DNA of 64,000 nucleotides from Talinum fruticosum (Eukaryota > Streptophyta > Magnoliopsida > Caryophyllales > Talinaceae), in contig JAITYX010000053.1 of the NCBI GenBank assembly GCA_021018815.1, positions 2,986,001 to 3,050,000 on the forward strand. The letters are read 5' to 3'. Shown here piece after piece: positions 46,142 through 58,247 of the stretch. The translations under genes and the position numbers were made by a program. Position 1 is the stretch's first letter, and each line of letters starts with the position of its first letter. Under the pieces are notes generated by a model, which was given only the letters and a program-made list of their open reading frames with translations, made no database searches and had not been told where the DNA came from.

Positions 46142-46155
46142 GTTGTTGTTGTTGT
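46103..46155. repeat. (ATT)n(GTT)n microsatellite
   Basis: About 13 ATT units followed by five GTT units. The downstream words (AAAAATTATTATATTTAAAAATTTT-like) repeat those after the microsatellite at 45511, so the two are parts of one duplicated unit. Confidence 0.93.
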
Positions 46156-46905
46156 TGTAAAAAATTATTATATTTAAAAATTTTATCATTAGTATTATAA
46201 CATCTCATATTTGTTATAACAATTATAACGAGATAATTATAAAATCTCATAACGAGTTCATAACATTTATAACCACCATAACAGTGATTTTAACTACTGA
46301 AACAAATGGACCAAAAGGGCTACCATGGACATCTTTTTGTGTATGGCCGGTCTCTTTTTGATTAATTTATATGACAATAATTACGTTCACGTTAATTTTC
46401 CTTCAGACTTAAGTTTGTTTCGTTATTTGTTAGAGTTCTATTTTACTCTTTGATGAGGATATTGGTATCTCTTTTTATGGTAATTTTCCTTAATTGGTGT
46501 GGTTTAAGATAGTAGATAAATATTGATTTTTAAATTGTTGTAGCACGAATTATAAGTTCCTATATAAAATAATAAAGATATAAAATCATCAAAGGTTATT
46601 CATAACAAAATTATCATAATTTGGGAGTTGGGCGTCAATAAGATTTGTATTAATTATTTTAAAGTTATTTTAAAGTTAAGTTTCATATTGGTGTTTTAGA
46701 TATGTATTTTTTATGAGAAAAAGAAAAGAAATTATAAATGAATAACTATACGCATGTACAATGGATATCTTCAAACAAAAGTAAATTTAAAACATCAAAA
46801 TAAATTCTTAACTCTAAAAAGTTGGATTTCATATTTATGTTTTAAATATAAAGTCATATTTAACTTTAACTAAAACTTCATGAACTCCTTACAATTGCTT
46901 ATAAA

Positions 46906-49496
46906 TACGAGTTGGACAAAGAGTTGGGTCGGACTAGGCCGGGTCAGGGTTGACCCATTATTATAAAGGGCAGGGGCGGGTCAACAAAAAAGTTGAATGG
47001 GCCGGGCAGGTCATTGGCCAGCCGATCATGACTCGTCCATGACCCTTTATATTAATGGGACAATGACAAGAATAATAAGGGGCTTTTCCCCTCGGCCTCT
47101 TTCTCACCTCCAAAAACTTTGCCCAATCATTTGCGAGTCACAATCTTAATCTCCTCAGCGATCATATGCACTTGTGTTGACCAACAAGAGGAGAGACAAA
47201 CCCCTGGAGCTACTCGGAATCGTAAGCGAGCTGGGTGATCCTCAGGGAATACATGAAGTTGCCAGCCACTCTTCGTTCACAGGTAACAGAAGGGGAGTTG
47301 CAAGGGTTCTAATGAAGGAAAGGTGCTGATGGTTGATGGCCAAGTCACGCTGGAAGATTTTGAAGGCATATAATCCGAACAGTCGAGATTGAGTTTGGCA
47401 TGAGAGAGAATCAGAAGAGAGAGAATAAGGAAAAGAGAGAAGTGGAGCTTGATGGAGTTGAGCTATATTGGAGGAGGTGAAGAGAGGAACCAGCAGGAAG
47501 GGAGGAGAGAGACTGCTGGTATGGTTGGTTGGCTAAATTAAATGAGATGAAGCATTGTGTAATTCGGCGTTGGGTCTCAATTTCTTCCAAAAATTCAATG
47601 GACTACAATCACCTGTAAGATTGATCCAATTCATTCTAGAAAAATTAATCCAACAACCAGAAAAATAACAAAAAAGCATAAGAAATTGAACAAAAATTCT
47701 GCAAGTAAAGAGAGAGAAAGGCAACGGAGGAAGACCACGAAAAAGGTGGAGGAGAAGGCGACGAGGAAGGTGGCGGCAACCCAGACGACGAGGTAGGTTG
47801 CGAGTGTGTAACACGACGACTAAATTATTGATCTGAAGAGTGTGAGTGAGCCCATCCCTGTCGGGTCAGTGTGGAGAGTCGGACCCACCTCTTGTAGACC
47901 CTAGGGAGGAGTGACTCATCGGCTTTCTCCATTATTGATGCCAACTTCACAAGCACCAGCGTCACCATCTCCGATCTCATTTTCTCTCTCCTCTGGGCTT
48001 TATCTATCTACTCTGCTCTGAGTTCTGGGTAGTATGGAAATTGAGAGAGAGAAAATAGGGAAGAAGGGGGCGGGGGTTTCTAGAGAGAGATGGAGAAATG
48101 GAGCACGTCAAGAGAACGAAGGGAGCCCTAAGACTTTGGACAATGATGAGACCCTGACCCTGACTCTTTAACTGACCCACCATTTTTAAACAGATGCATA
48201 AGACCCCGACCCTCTTAAAATTTAAATAAGTCTTGACCCGTTTTAATTGACCCTGGCCTGAAAGTTATGTTATGAAAATCGGAGCGGACATGTTGGTTCA
48301 ACCAGTTGGACCAGAAACCGGCCAACAATAAATAAAAAAATCCGTCTAACCCGGTCGACCGATGGAACTCAACCAACCCCGCCGACCCACGGTCAGATCG
48401 GGATTTTCCCACTTGTATGAACTTGTCTCTTTTTTTTTTTCCTTTTATCCTCGATCTACCTCTTCAGTTGAGCAACGACCAACATCTTTACACGAAATTT
48501 TTTGTGTCGAATGGCCACTGGATGAGAGGGAGCGAAGGTGGATGAGGAGCAAAGGGGAAGGCGGCTGAGAGCACAGAGAAGTAGGAGAAGGGTTGAAAGA
48601 GCAAAGTAGTAAAGGAGATGGGAGAGAGATGGATGAAGAAGCACAACAAAGGGCGAGGGGGACTGAACGAGGAGGGGAGGAGGATGACTGGCTGAAGCTT
48701 GAAAAGCTCAAAGAAGAGCATAGCAGAAGAGAGAGAAAGTGGGAGAGGGAATGGGTGGCGCACGACGCATCTGTGAGGAATGAGTAGCTTCAGGGTTTGT
48801 GTTAATTAATGAGTAGGTAGGTTATTTAGAGGCTTTAAGGTTTTTTTTTTGGTAAAGAAATTTTAAAGTTTTATGAGCATTTTTAGTAAATAGTAGTATA
48901 TATGAGCATTTCAAAGTGTTATGAAGAAATTTAGTAAATAGTAGTATATATGAGCATTTAAAAGTGTTATAAAAAAATTTAAAGTTTAAGTGTCAAAAGT
49001 AAATTATATGTTGTGGGCTTAAATTTTAGATAGAAAAAAATTAAAGAAGATTTTATTATTTTTATTAGTTTTGTATAAAAATTATTTTGAGGTATTGTAT
49101 CTTGTGTTAAGTTTGTTGTGAATGTGGTTAATTAATTATATGAGCATTTTCTTCAATTTGGGTGTTGCATCTTGTGTAATGGAGAAGTCGAAATAATAAT
49201 ACTCAAATTAGTGTGTTTTGTATGGAAAAGTTAGAATTTTAAAACTCAAATTGATATAATATAATCTTTCTCACTTATGTTAAGAACAATGAAAAAATGG
49301 CTAAAGACATATAAAAATAATTTTATGGTCAACCGGGTCATGCAAGTTCAATCCGGTCCACCCATAAAATGGCCAATCGGTCTAACCCGATCTAAATGAT
49401 CCGACCTGTTGACCCATTGACTCACTTTCATGATCGGGTCGGTTCTCTTAACATAGTCCGAAAGCCCATAGGGGCTTCGTACATTGTCCAACCCTA
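46906..49496. mobile_element. Probable hAT-like composite element upstream of the RRM gene
   Basis: The outer ends TACGAGTTGGACAA and TTGTCCAACCCTA share TTGGACAA inverted. The flanks CTTATAAA (46898-46905) and CTTATAAC (49497-49504) agree at 7 of 8, as for a hAT duplication. Inside, GACCCG/CGGGTC words cluster near both ends. At 48263 and 49455 a further inner pair (TTATGTTATGAAAATCGG and its inverse-like CTCTTAACATAG) may mark a nested element. A 50-60 bp tandem duplication lies at 48884-48975. Short GA-rich frames at 48445-48790 are low-complexity. No transposase is readable. Confidence 0.5.
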
Positions 49497-49504
49497 CTTA
49501 TAAC

Positions 49505-49799
49505 TTTTTATAATTAATTTTAAAAGTATCTCACAATTTCTTACCATTCTGTACAACTTTGTATAACTTTTTACAATTTATAACTTATAATATTACAATT
49601 TCTTATGATCAAATAAAATACGGCGTAAGTAGCTTCATATTTTATTAATAAAATCGTTATATTTCAAAAAAAGAAAAAAAAAGGAAGGCGTGAAAGTAAG
49701 GTTGGTCTAGTTACTCTATCCTCATTCCGAAAAAAAGATAGAAAAAAAGAAAAGGAGAAAAAGAAGGTCGGTCGAGAAGGTTCTCAAAGTTTATTTATT
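49505..49799. other. AT- and A-rich sequence upstream of the gene island
   Basis: Contains a few TTATAAC-type words and an A/G-rich stretch at 49665-49770. It presumably includes the promoter of the downstream gene; no TATA box is convincing. Confidence 0.4.
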
Positions 49800-49945
49800 T
49801 ACGCTCATTTATTACTCGCCTCCAATTATTTTTGCCGTTTTCTTCCCCTCTTAAGCCCTATTTTCGAGCCCTAGTTTTCGACCCAGAAATCTCCGTCATC
49901 TCCCAAAATCTGCCATCTGCTTTCTTTAGATCTTTCTATTCCGTC
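49800..49945 (+). promoter_or_regulatory. Presumed 5' untranslated region of the RRM gene
   Basis: The stretch is pyrimidine-rich (TTTTCTTCCCCTCTTAAGCC, then CCTAGTTTTCGACC), typical of plant leaders, and ends at the ATG context CCGTCATGGT. Two AGCCCTA words resemble telo-box-type elements of plant housekeeping promoters. The transcription start is not determined. Confidence 0.5.
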
Positions 49946-52900
49946 ATGGTTCCGAAGAAATCCGGTGTTTCTGAAGTCGATGGAGCCAGTCCTGGGTAAT
50001 CTGCCCTTCTCTTATTTAATCTGTTTCGCTCCCCCTACCGCTCGTCACCTTCTCACGCTATTAATCAACTTCTACTTTCTCTAAAGCAGATTCTCAATTG
50101 GTTTTCTTTGAAATTTTGTTTTTGGTGCAGTAAAATCTTCATCGGAGGTTTAGCTAAAGATACGACATTAGGTAATTTATCTTTGTGGACTTTCTCCATT
50201 TGCATCGAAATTTATGCCCTTTTTGTTTTGGGACTCGAAGTAATGGTGTGAATTTTGCTGAGTAGATACGTTCACAAAGTATTTCGAGAAGTATGGGGAG
50301 GTTATAGATAGCGTTATCATGAAAGATCGGCACACTGGTCGACCAAGGGGTTTTGGGTTCATCACATATGCTGACCCTTCTGTCGTTGACACCGTCATCA
50401 AAGAAGATCATATCATTAATGACAAGCAGGTAAGCAAGTTTAGTTGATGGGCACGGATGAATTGCAAAACAATTGTCTCCATACTAGTTTTTGTCCTTTG
50501 TGTTCAAGTAGGTGACATTATTAATAGTTTGAAAGCGTCACTGCTGAAATTGGTAAAGTGCTTCTTGGTGAAAAGATTAGTGTTGCTTGGTGAAAAGATT
50601 AGTGCTTTTTGGTGAAAAGATTAATGAATTGTGAGAGCGTCTTTTAAGAGGTGGTGTGTAGAAATGGAGAATTGCTAGTATGTTTGGTTTGGTTAGGACG
50701 TAAACGCAAAATGAGTCTTGGAGAAAATTAATATGCTTTTATCAAATAAAAAAGCAAAATTGTGAAACCATGCGAAAGTCTAGATAGTCGAGATCATCTT
50801 GTGATTATGCAATATGAAACGGGTGGCTTTGATCTTAATGGGAGGTGGTTGGAGTTATTACTTGTGGTGTGCATTCTTTTGCTGGTGTTGTTATGAGAAG
50901 TGTTGAAAGTTTATTAAAATATCATCATTCAGAGAATAGTGGAAGGTTGTTAGATCATCTGGTATAAAACAGCGTAAATGGTACATTCTTGCATAGTAAC
51001 ATATAAGCTGTATCATCTGTACAGAAGAATGATAAAAATGCTCGTGTATATCTGCCGAAGTCCTGTTGGTTCCATATATGACTTTAAATTGCCTAATGTT
51101 AATTAGAAAGTACTATGATCACCTTTGATGGAGCTCTGCTTTCAGTGAAATTCAGTGTGCTGATTAAACTGATTTTAGTGGTTGACCTGCCTATTTGGGT
51201 ACTTTTGCTTACTGTGCAATGGAGTTTAACTGATTAGGTGAGAAATAGCTGCAGGTCTAGCGTTATAACGCTTATTACTTAATGCCCCTTTCTTGACATG
51301 ACATCATGTTGTAGGAGGATTCTAGTTGTGCTGTGGCCAAGTGAGCGTCATTTCCTTCTATTGGCATGTTGAATTATTCCATTTTTGTGTGATATAAAGT
51401 TGGAACTCTTAAGTAGTCAAACTTCAAATTGCAGGCATCAATGTTATATATGGTAATTTGTGGATCTTATTTCGGATGCTAAATTCTGCAGCCGTTTTGG
51501 GTAGTGCATATAAGTTGTACTGGGCTTGTTAATGGGTTTACTAGGGGATGGTTTATGGTTCACAGGCTGAATAATTCCATAGGCGTCCTCGTTCTAGTTC
51601 AAAGGTTTGATGATACCTTCTTTTAGTGCCCCAGTTCTTTATTAGGAAATTTCTAATGCAATATGCTGCAACTACAAGATTCTGTTGTATACTGCAGTAC
51701 ATCATCTCCATTTGTCGCTACACATTAAATTGCAATATATTGGCAGTACCGGGGGGTGGTAGTCTGGTGATTTTCTTTAGAAGTATGATTTTGCAGTATT
51801 GAAATGCATGATAAAATAAGATATAGATATCGTGGAGGTGATGCTTTTTTCTGTTTGTTGGTTGGCTCAATTGCTCTTTACTGTTATGTTTGGATCAGGT
51901 TGAAATTAAAAGAACAATTCCTAAAGGCGCTGCCCAAACAAATGATTTTAAGACCAAGAAGATTTTTGTCGGAGGGATTCCAACAACGTTGACTGAAGGT
52001 TTGTTAGAAATCAAAATTGTATATTATTTGGAGCTTCAGTCAATCAGATAGCATACCATGGTTGCTACTGCTGAACTGCATGTTCTCTGATTTGTCATAT
52101 TGCCTCAACAGATGAGTTCAAGGACTTCTTCTCAAAGTATGGCAAGGTTGTAGACCATGAGATCATAGTTGACCATGCTACCAAGCGTTCTCGAGGATTT
52201 GGATTTATTGTGTTCGACAATGAAAAAGTGGTTGATGACATTCTAACTGACGGAAATATGATTGATATGAATGGTACAAGGGTGAGTTCAGCTCGATGGC
52301 TTCTTCATAGGAGTGCTAATAATTCTCATCCAGCTATTCTAAACTCAACCAAACAACATTGTATTTCTTGTTTATACTGTAACATTGATCATGTCCTTCA
52401 CCCGTTGTTGGTTCTTAATGTCAAGAGTATCTCTAACATGTGGTTCTACTTCAGCATAATTGCTCATTGTTAAGGGATATGCTCACAGGTTTAATTTCCT
52501 TTCCAGCCTAGCTGACAGGTGCTAAATTCGTAGGTTGACTTAATTCTTTGTTGTAGGTTGAGATCAAGAAGGCCGAACCAAAGAAAGCCTCAAACCCAGC
52601 TCCAGGTTCAGCATTTGGTAGTGACTCTAGGGCACGTGCATACGGTGATAATTTCAGAGGATATCCAGATACGTATAGTGGATTCGGAAGTGGCTATAGT
52701 CCCGCTTCCTATAGGGCATTTGGAGGCTATTCCTCTAGGTTTGGTGATTATGGTGGCTATGGTGGCGGCGATTATGGCGGAGGTTACAGTGCATTTGGTG
52801 GGAGTGGTAGTTTTGCAGGTTATCGAGAGTCTTCATTTGGCTATTCTGGCCGTTATGGCTCTTATGGGGGAGCATTAGGTGGGGGATATGGTGCTGGTCT

Positions 52901-53057
52901 AGGTATGTATGGTAGAGGTGGTGATGGCTATGGTGGTGGTTCTGGTTCAGGTGCCGGCTATGGTTCAGGTGCTGGTGCTTATGGTGGAGCTGGAGCCATG
53001 TATGGGAATAGGGCAGGCTATAGCAGCAGTAGTCGTTACCACCCTTATGCACGGTAG
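49946..53057 (+). CDS. Two-RRM glycine-rich RNA-binding protein (hnRNP-like), six exons, 341 aa
   Basis: The exons are 49946-49995, 50131-50171, 50266-50429, 51899-51998, 52112-52281 and 52557-53057; all five introns are GT-AG and the sum is 1026 bases, an unbroken frame. Residues 18-85 form RRM1 (RNP2 KIFIGGL 18-24, RNP1 RGFGFITY 58-65). Residues 106-180 form RRM2 (RNP2 KIFVGGI 106-112, RNP1 RGFGFIVF 146-153). Residues about 186-341 are Gly/Tyr/Ser-rich and end SSSSRYHPYAR. The layout is that of plant hnRNP A/B-like proteins that bind pre-mRNA or mRNA. From memory the nearest relative is the Arabidopsis protein encoded by At3g13224; this needs a search. The ATG is the first in frame after the CT-rich leader. 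The tail is of prion-like composition, so condensate formation is plausible but inferred. Confidence 0.96.
50430..51898 (+). other. Long third intron (1469 bp) of the RRM gene
   Basis: It separates the exon encoding RNP1 of RRM1 from the inter-RRM linker and is far longer than the other introns (94-275 bp). A three-copy 24-bp-type repeat built on TTGGTGAAAAGATTA lies at 50557-50628. No mobile element ends or other genes were recognised in it. Confidence 0.85.
50557..50628. repeat. Three-copy short tandem repeat in intron 3
   Basis: Three imperfect copies of GCTTGGTGAAAAGATTAGT follow each other with units of about 23-24 bases. Confidence 0.85.
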
Positions 53058-54000
53058 AGCCTTGCCATAGTAGTTGCAGAGAGTCGCTCAGCATCTTAAG
53101 GACTCTTACAGCGAGAGCGATTCCAGCCATGTCTAGAAGAGTGGAAGATTGCCATTAGTCTCATCACATGTTACTGTCAATGATACCATCACTTGACTTA
53201 GCAAATTGGCTTTTATTTTGTTGGTTCGTTAGTAGTGTAGTAGAGCCTGTATGGTGTGCTGAGATTGTGATTGACTTAAGAGTATTATCTTTTGTTCCGA
53301 ACAATATTGTTAGACAGCATGTCTTTGTAACATTTGAGGCTTCGTTTTAGTTAGACAAATTCTCTAGTCCTGTAGTATGAACGTGCTAAGTAGAAAGTTG
53401 TTATGATGTTATTGTCTACTACCATAGATATTACCCGCCTAACTTGCAGGTGAGTTTATGGCTAGTTTCCGGTAGACTGCTCCCAAGTGATTAGCAGCCC
53501 AGTGTGATCTTGCACCAAGTATAGCTAGTGATTCATATTTTTCCATGATTGACAATTTCTGTGTGGCCAAGTAAGTGTGATTTGCAGGGCTACAGCTGGA
53601 TGATGGTAAGGTCGCCTCTCACAAGCAGAATGTTATGGAATGTGCATAGTTCGTTTTTTTTTTCATTTTTGGAGGATTTTTTAATTTTGTATTTTCATTT
53701 GTTGAAGTATTTTCTTGTTAGTTCCTTGGGTGTTTAGGCCTCAACGCATGTCAGGTGTTCTTTTCACGAGTTTTCAAAGTAAAATAGTCACGATAGTGGT
53801 AACCAGATCGTACTTCGTGTGTCAGAAAATTAAATTCGATATTATTTTTGGTAAATGGTAATGTATTAGCTTCAATCGTGCAGTGTTGGTTTGCATATTC
53901 AGTCGCAATTATATTCTGTTTTAGCAGTATTATTAAGAAAAACGTTAAAATTTTTTAAATATATGCATATGATTAGGACATGCTAATCAACATAGCTTCT
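53058..54000 (+). other. 3' untranslated and downstream region of the RRM gene
   Basis: T-rich non-coding DNA follows the TAG stop. No canonical AATAAA is convincing. Short + frames at 53168-53350 and 53549-53737 have no similarity I recognise. The transcript probably ends within the first 350 bases, judged only from usual plant 3' UTR length. Confidence 0.5.
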
Positions 54001-54060
54001 GCGGTTCTATGTTACAAAATGCGGTTCTATGTTACAAAATGTGGTTCTATGTTACAAAAA
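54001..54060. repeat. 20-bp unit repeated three times
   Basis: GCGGTTCTATGTTACAAAAT occurs at 54001, 54021 and 54041, the last copy with two changes. Confidence 0.97.
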
Positions 54061-54085
54061 TCGGATTGGACCGACCGGTTGAACT

Positions 54086-54283
54086 GGTCGGATGGGGATT
54101 ATTGATGAGTTAAACAGTTTGTTTAAGTCATAAAAGCCATTGAACAATTAGATGGTGAAAAATGGTTGACTTGGTGATCGTTTTGGTCGGATGGGGATTA
54201 TTGATGAGTTAAACAGTTTGTTTAAGTCATAAAAGCCATTGAACAATCAGATGGTGAAAAATGGTTGACTTGGTGATCGTTTT
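54086..54283. repeat. 99-bp tandem duplication
   Basis: Two adjacent 99-base units (54086-54184, 54185-54283) start GGTCGGATGGGGATTATTG and differ at very few positions (for example AATTAGATGG versus AATCAGATGG). The near identity points to a recent duplication. Confidence 0.95.
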
Positions 54284-54699
54284 ACCCATACGAGTAACGG
54301 TTCAACCAGATACATTTATGTTACGAAAAAATAAAGAAAAATTCTCATAGATCTATAGTTGCTTAGATGTACAAACCCCTCTCTTTGGTAATATGTGGTG
54401 CCAGTGGCACTGGTCGGCGGTGGTTATGTTAAGAGAAATGACTCGGACATTGACCCGATCGAGAGAACGGGTCAATCGGTCAATCGGTCGGACCGTATAG
54501 ATCGGGTTGGGCTGATTGGCTCGGTTAATGGTCGAGCCAGGTTGAATCGGCATGACTCGGTTGATTGGTGTGAAAACACCAATGCGGACCGAAGCCACCA
54601 CGGCTAATTCCACGGTGCGGACCACCTGTCTACATCGGGGAGGTCGGTGCCGGCTAGGAGAAATCAACCTCGGCCTTTGCCACTTGTTGGCGGATTAGG
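54284..54699. other. Unassigned sequence with GGTCGG/CGGGTC words
   Basis: CGATC, GGTCAATCGG and CGGTTGATTGG words recur at 54440-54570, like the interiors of the hAT-like elements, and TTATGTTA words occur at 54316 and 54424. A degraded DNA element is likely but ends were not identified. Confidence 0.4.
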
Positions 54700-56293
54700 A
54701 GCCCTAAAATTTTTATCCTGCAGATCGAAAAGAAGGCCGAGATGTAATTGAATGGAAGTAAAGTAAAAGAGGAGTCGTCAATAAGTTTTTAGGAGAAAAA
54801 AGTTAACAAAAACAAAATAAACATTTGCTCTTCCATCTTATATAGGAGAACTAAGACAAGAAGAGGTTAAAAATGGCTCCATCGGTCTTTGAACCGAAAA
54901 TCGGATTCGGGGGTAAGGGTACGAAACGTAGGGACAAACCCTTTCGTTTCGCCCGTCCGAAGACGACCATTACTTGTTCGAGTGGTGAATTAAAATAATG
55001 TAAAACAAGTAAGCAAGCAACAACATGCGAAAAAGAACTAAAGCAACCAAAAAAAAAAAAAAACTAAGGAGAACGATAAAGGCAGAAAGTACAGAAAGTA
55101 AAAGCGAAAAAGAAAGAAAGGGCCGAGCGAAAGGAAAGCGGAAAATAAAGGGATTATATCGGTCGAGGAGGAACTAAAAGCGATACATCTTGAATCCACA
55201 ATACGTGAAAATAATAAAAGAAAGCATAAAAATAAATAAACCGTTTTGAAAACTAAATGCGTACCCTCATGTTGTGCCACCTGCTGATTTGGATCTCGGA
55301 TTTGAATCTCTTGATGTGACGGTGGTGAATTGAAATGGGTTTTTAGTGAGTTTTTGTGGAGATAGGTAGCCGAGAAAGATGAATGATGGAGTTTAGGGAT
55401 CGGATGTATGGAGTATGATGGAAGTAGAGCTGAAAAGAGACCAAGAGGTTAGAATAACAATGGGAGTATTCGGTAGCTCTTAATCTGGTTTCAGCGAGCA
55501 TAACGATGAAGGGATAAGCCATCGGGAGAAGCCAAGGCTCTCTATTTATAGGGAGAGGTTAGGTCAAGCAATGACATAGGTTTAAGCTCGGCCAACCGTC
55601 CGAAGCGACAAAAATAAATCGGGCCAGGATCAAAGTGATAAGACCGAATAAAGCAAAGGATAAAGCTGGATAGAAGCTGGGTAAATGAAGGAAGACCGAC
55701 GCCAACCAATCGGTGAACACCTAGGGTTTTGTGCCCTAGCGTGTCTCCAAGGGAGTCTTTGGGGCAAAACGCAGCGTTCCATTTATGGTTTCTAGAAGGT
55801 AGGCGAGCGACCATGTGAGCTTTCCAAAAATGGAAAGTTTCCGTTTTTGGCGGGTTTCCATTTTTGGAAGGTTCCATGTTTGATGTGGGATGCGTACTCC
55901 TAGTGTCGGGTGGACTGTCTTGGAGCCGAACGCTGCACTTAATGCTTATGATCATGAAATGCTGCGTCTAATGTCATCTTGAGGTTTTCGACTCTTGTCC
56001 GGTTGAAGCGATGTGAAACACGGGATTACGAGCTTGGAATTTTCCGGTATGTGGCACTTGGACTTCGTTGTCTCCGAAGGATTGGCCCGGTTTCGAAAGA
56101 AAAGGGGATTTGTGAATCGATCCAAGGACAAAAGGGTATTTATGTGGTCTTGGGGGTTCTTTGTGGTTTCACGGCTTCCGTCGCACCAATCAAATCGGAC
56201 CATGATCTAAATCCATAAACAGGACTCGAGATCTCATCATCGGGCCAACAAATAAAAAATAGAGAAAAGGACGACACTTTTTTGGTGTCTACA
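54700..56293 (-). repeat. Gypsy LTR-like segment (Tat-type start)
   Basis: On the - strand it starts TGTAGACACCAAAAAAGTGT at 56293, the same kind of start as at 37787. A TATAAATAG box lies on the - strand at 55540-55548 (seen as CTATTTATA on +). The left boundary and target duplication were not found. It truncates the right-hand copia element on its 3' side. Confidence 0.5.
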
Positions 56294-56660
56294 AACGTGT
56301 AGCTTAGATCATAACATAACTTAGAACGAGATTGTTGATAATGAATTAGAGCAAGAATTGTAATTAGAGCGAGATATGTTAAAGGAGTCAAGTATCGAGA
56401 GATGTTTAAAAAAAAAAAAAATGTAACTTAGAAACAAATAAGCTTAGAAAAAGAAATTCATTCATTCTTGAGAAACATATATGCACAAAACAAATAAAAT
56501 AGATAAACCCGGACTGAAGGGAAAAGAACTCCCCTAAATCAAACATCCAAGTTTCTATTTTTCTCCCCTATGCATTTCATTAAAAATAGGGAGAAAGTAG
56601 TAGAAAAGTACATCAAATGTTGGACAAAATAAAATATGAGTTTAAAAAAAATTAAGAAGA

Positions 56661-58247
56661 CTAAGAAGTAGGAGCAAGTTGTGCTGGAGGAGGAGGGACG
56701 AGTAGTGCACCTTCGCTCGTAAGCTTGTGTGGACTGAGTTGAGCGAAGAGGCTATAGAACCGGGATGGCGAGGAATTTGCTCGGTCTTAGTTCTTCGAAC
56801 CAAAGCCATATCATCCACAACTTCTTCTTCTTCAAAGACAACTGCTGGTCTGTGCTTCTAAGGCGGGGGCCTTTGGTCGACCTACATCGCCGGCCTCTTT
56901 TGAGTCGCTCGAGCATGATTGGAAGAGATCAGCTCAGGTTCTTTTGCGCCTTGGCCCTCAAGTTAATCAACCATATCTCCTTCTTTTTCTTCTTTCTTCT
57001 CAGCTTCTCCTTCTTTGGCCTTGGCTTCTTCCTCAACTTCTTTTGCGGCTTCAGTTGAAGTTTTCTTAGTCGGGTTGGAGGACTCCTCGAAGTATCGGAC
57101 GTTTCCGAGTCCTCAGCGGCTTTGGATCTTCACTCTTAGAGGTGGTGGATCTAATCACATTGTTCTTAGATGATCCCCTTGAGCTCGGATATCGGCTCGT
57201 GGTTCTCCAGACTACGAGGCTGTATGGTTTTCTAGAGCGAGAACCAAGGAGGGAATAAAAGATTTGAAGATTTTCGAGTTGCTTGAAAATCCTCGATTAA
57301 AGAAGAAAATTTGTTTACCATTTCGGTAAATACTTTAGCAAAGTGAAGAGGTTGAGAAGTAGAAGGTCCAGTGAATCGAAGTGATACTCGCTGGAGGAGT
57401 CCGAGTCCGAGTAGGAGGAGGTAGCTCGGACGCATGAATCCGGACACCGGGCATGACTTCCAGGTATCCAAGACCTGAAAGCTCGGTCCTGGCTAGAGAA
57501 AAAGCAAGTTCCAAGCAAGCTCTTGGGTCGGAGGGAAGAGGGACCTTGAGCTGTTTAAAAATAGCGGTCGGAAGAGCCCCGAAAGGAAAATGAGCTGACT
57601 TCTTAGAATGAGCGAGCACAATTGCCATTTGCTCGAGAATAGCGAGGAAAGAGGTCTACTTCGTAGCCCTCAAGAATGTCAAAAAAGCTTTGAGAATGTT
57701 AGAGTTGGGATTCTCCTTGCTAGAATGATGAGAAAAGAAGGTTCTCTTCAAGATGAAGCAAAGAAGTCTTGCTTCAGATTTCATATGAGTCACGGAGAAG
57801 TTTTTGTGTGACTCGGGAACTTCTTTACCGTACTTATCAAATAAATCATAAGCGATTTTTGTGAATATTATGGGGTTAGAATTGAGAAAAAGAGTTTTGA
57901 CATCGAAAAGCTTGTAGAGAAGAGCAAGATTGATTTGAACAACCTTCTCTTGACAACGGAAGATATGACACCTTCGGTCTGGTGTCATATTGGTTTTGAA
58001 CTCGGACACAAGTTACGGATAAATGTACTCGCAAAAACATAAGTAGTTGTACACACCGGTGTTCTCGATGTGTGGCAACCATGAAAAAGAAGTAGAAGTA
58101 ATGAATTTGTCATCCAAGGTGAAGTGTTGGGTGGGTGATAAAAGACTTTGGGGGATCCGAGGTACCTTCTTGAGTAGCCTCGGTTTTTGATTTGGCACGA
58201 GCCTTCTTTATGGATGACCCTCCTTGAGTGATTCCTCTCTTCGGCAT
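56661..58247 (-). pseudogene. Env-like gene of the second Sirevirus-type element, broken
   Basis: ATG at 58247 opens with MPKRGITQGGSSIKKARAKS, a basic N-terminus parallel to MPKRGSTQ in the left copy. A long frame at 58009-57656 and another at 57628-57335 continue in different phases. A Lys/Glu-rich, probably coiled-coil, part lies near 57050-56950 (words like EVEEEAKAKEGEAEKK). The end near 56700-56661 is Pro-rich (LLVPPPPAQLAPTS) before TAG. The total length, about 1590 bases, is close to the 1499 of the left copy. Function is unknown; env-like is a positional name. No signal peptide or fusion segment can be argued from these broken frames. Confidence 0.65.

Larger units (their letters stand above)
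44721..46905. repeat. AT-rich region of TTATAAC-type repeats with MITE-like ends
   Basis: Imperfect tandem words ATAACAACTCATAACAACT fill 45055-45240, and similar ones occur at 45405-45510 and 46195-46290. A GTACACGCCC end followed by TTA at 45245-45257 may be one side of another Tourist-like MITE. No gene is seen. Two ATT microsatellites lie inside. Confidence 0.6.

Noticed and set aside
52558..52878. A 106-codon frame overlapping exon 6 of the RRM gene in another phase
   Set aside because: The splice-consistent frame carries the family's conserved tail; this phase is a shadow.
52735..53130. A 131-codon frame antisense to the RRM gene, rich in His, Asn and Gln
   Set aside because: It is the reverse reading of the Gly/Tyr-rich tail exon; GGT and TAT codons give such residues on the other strand.
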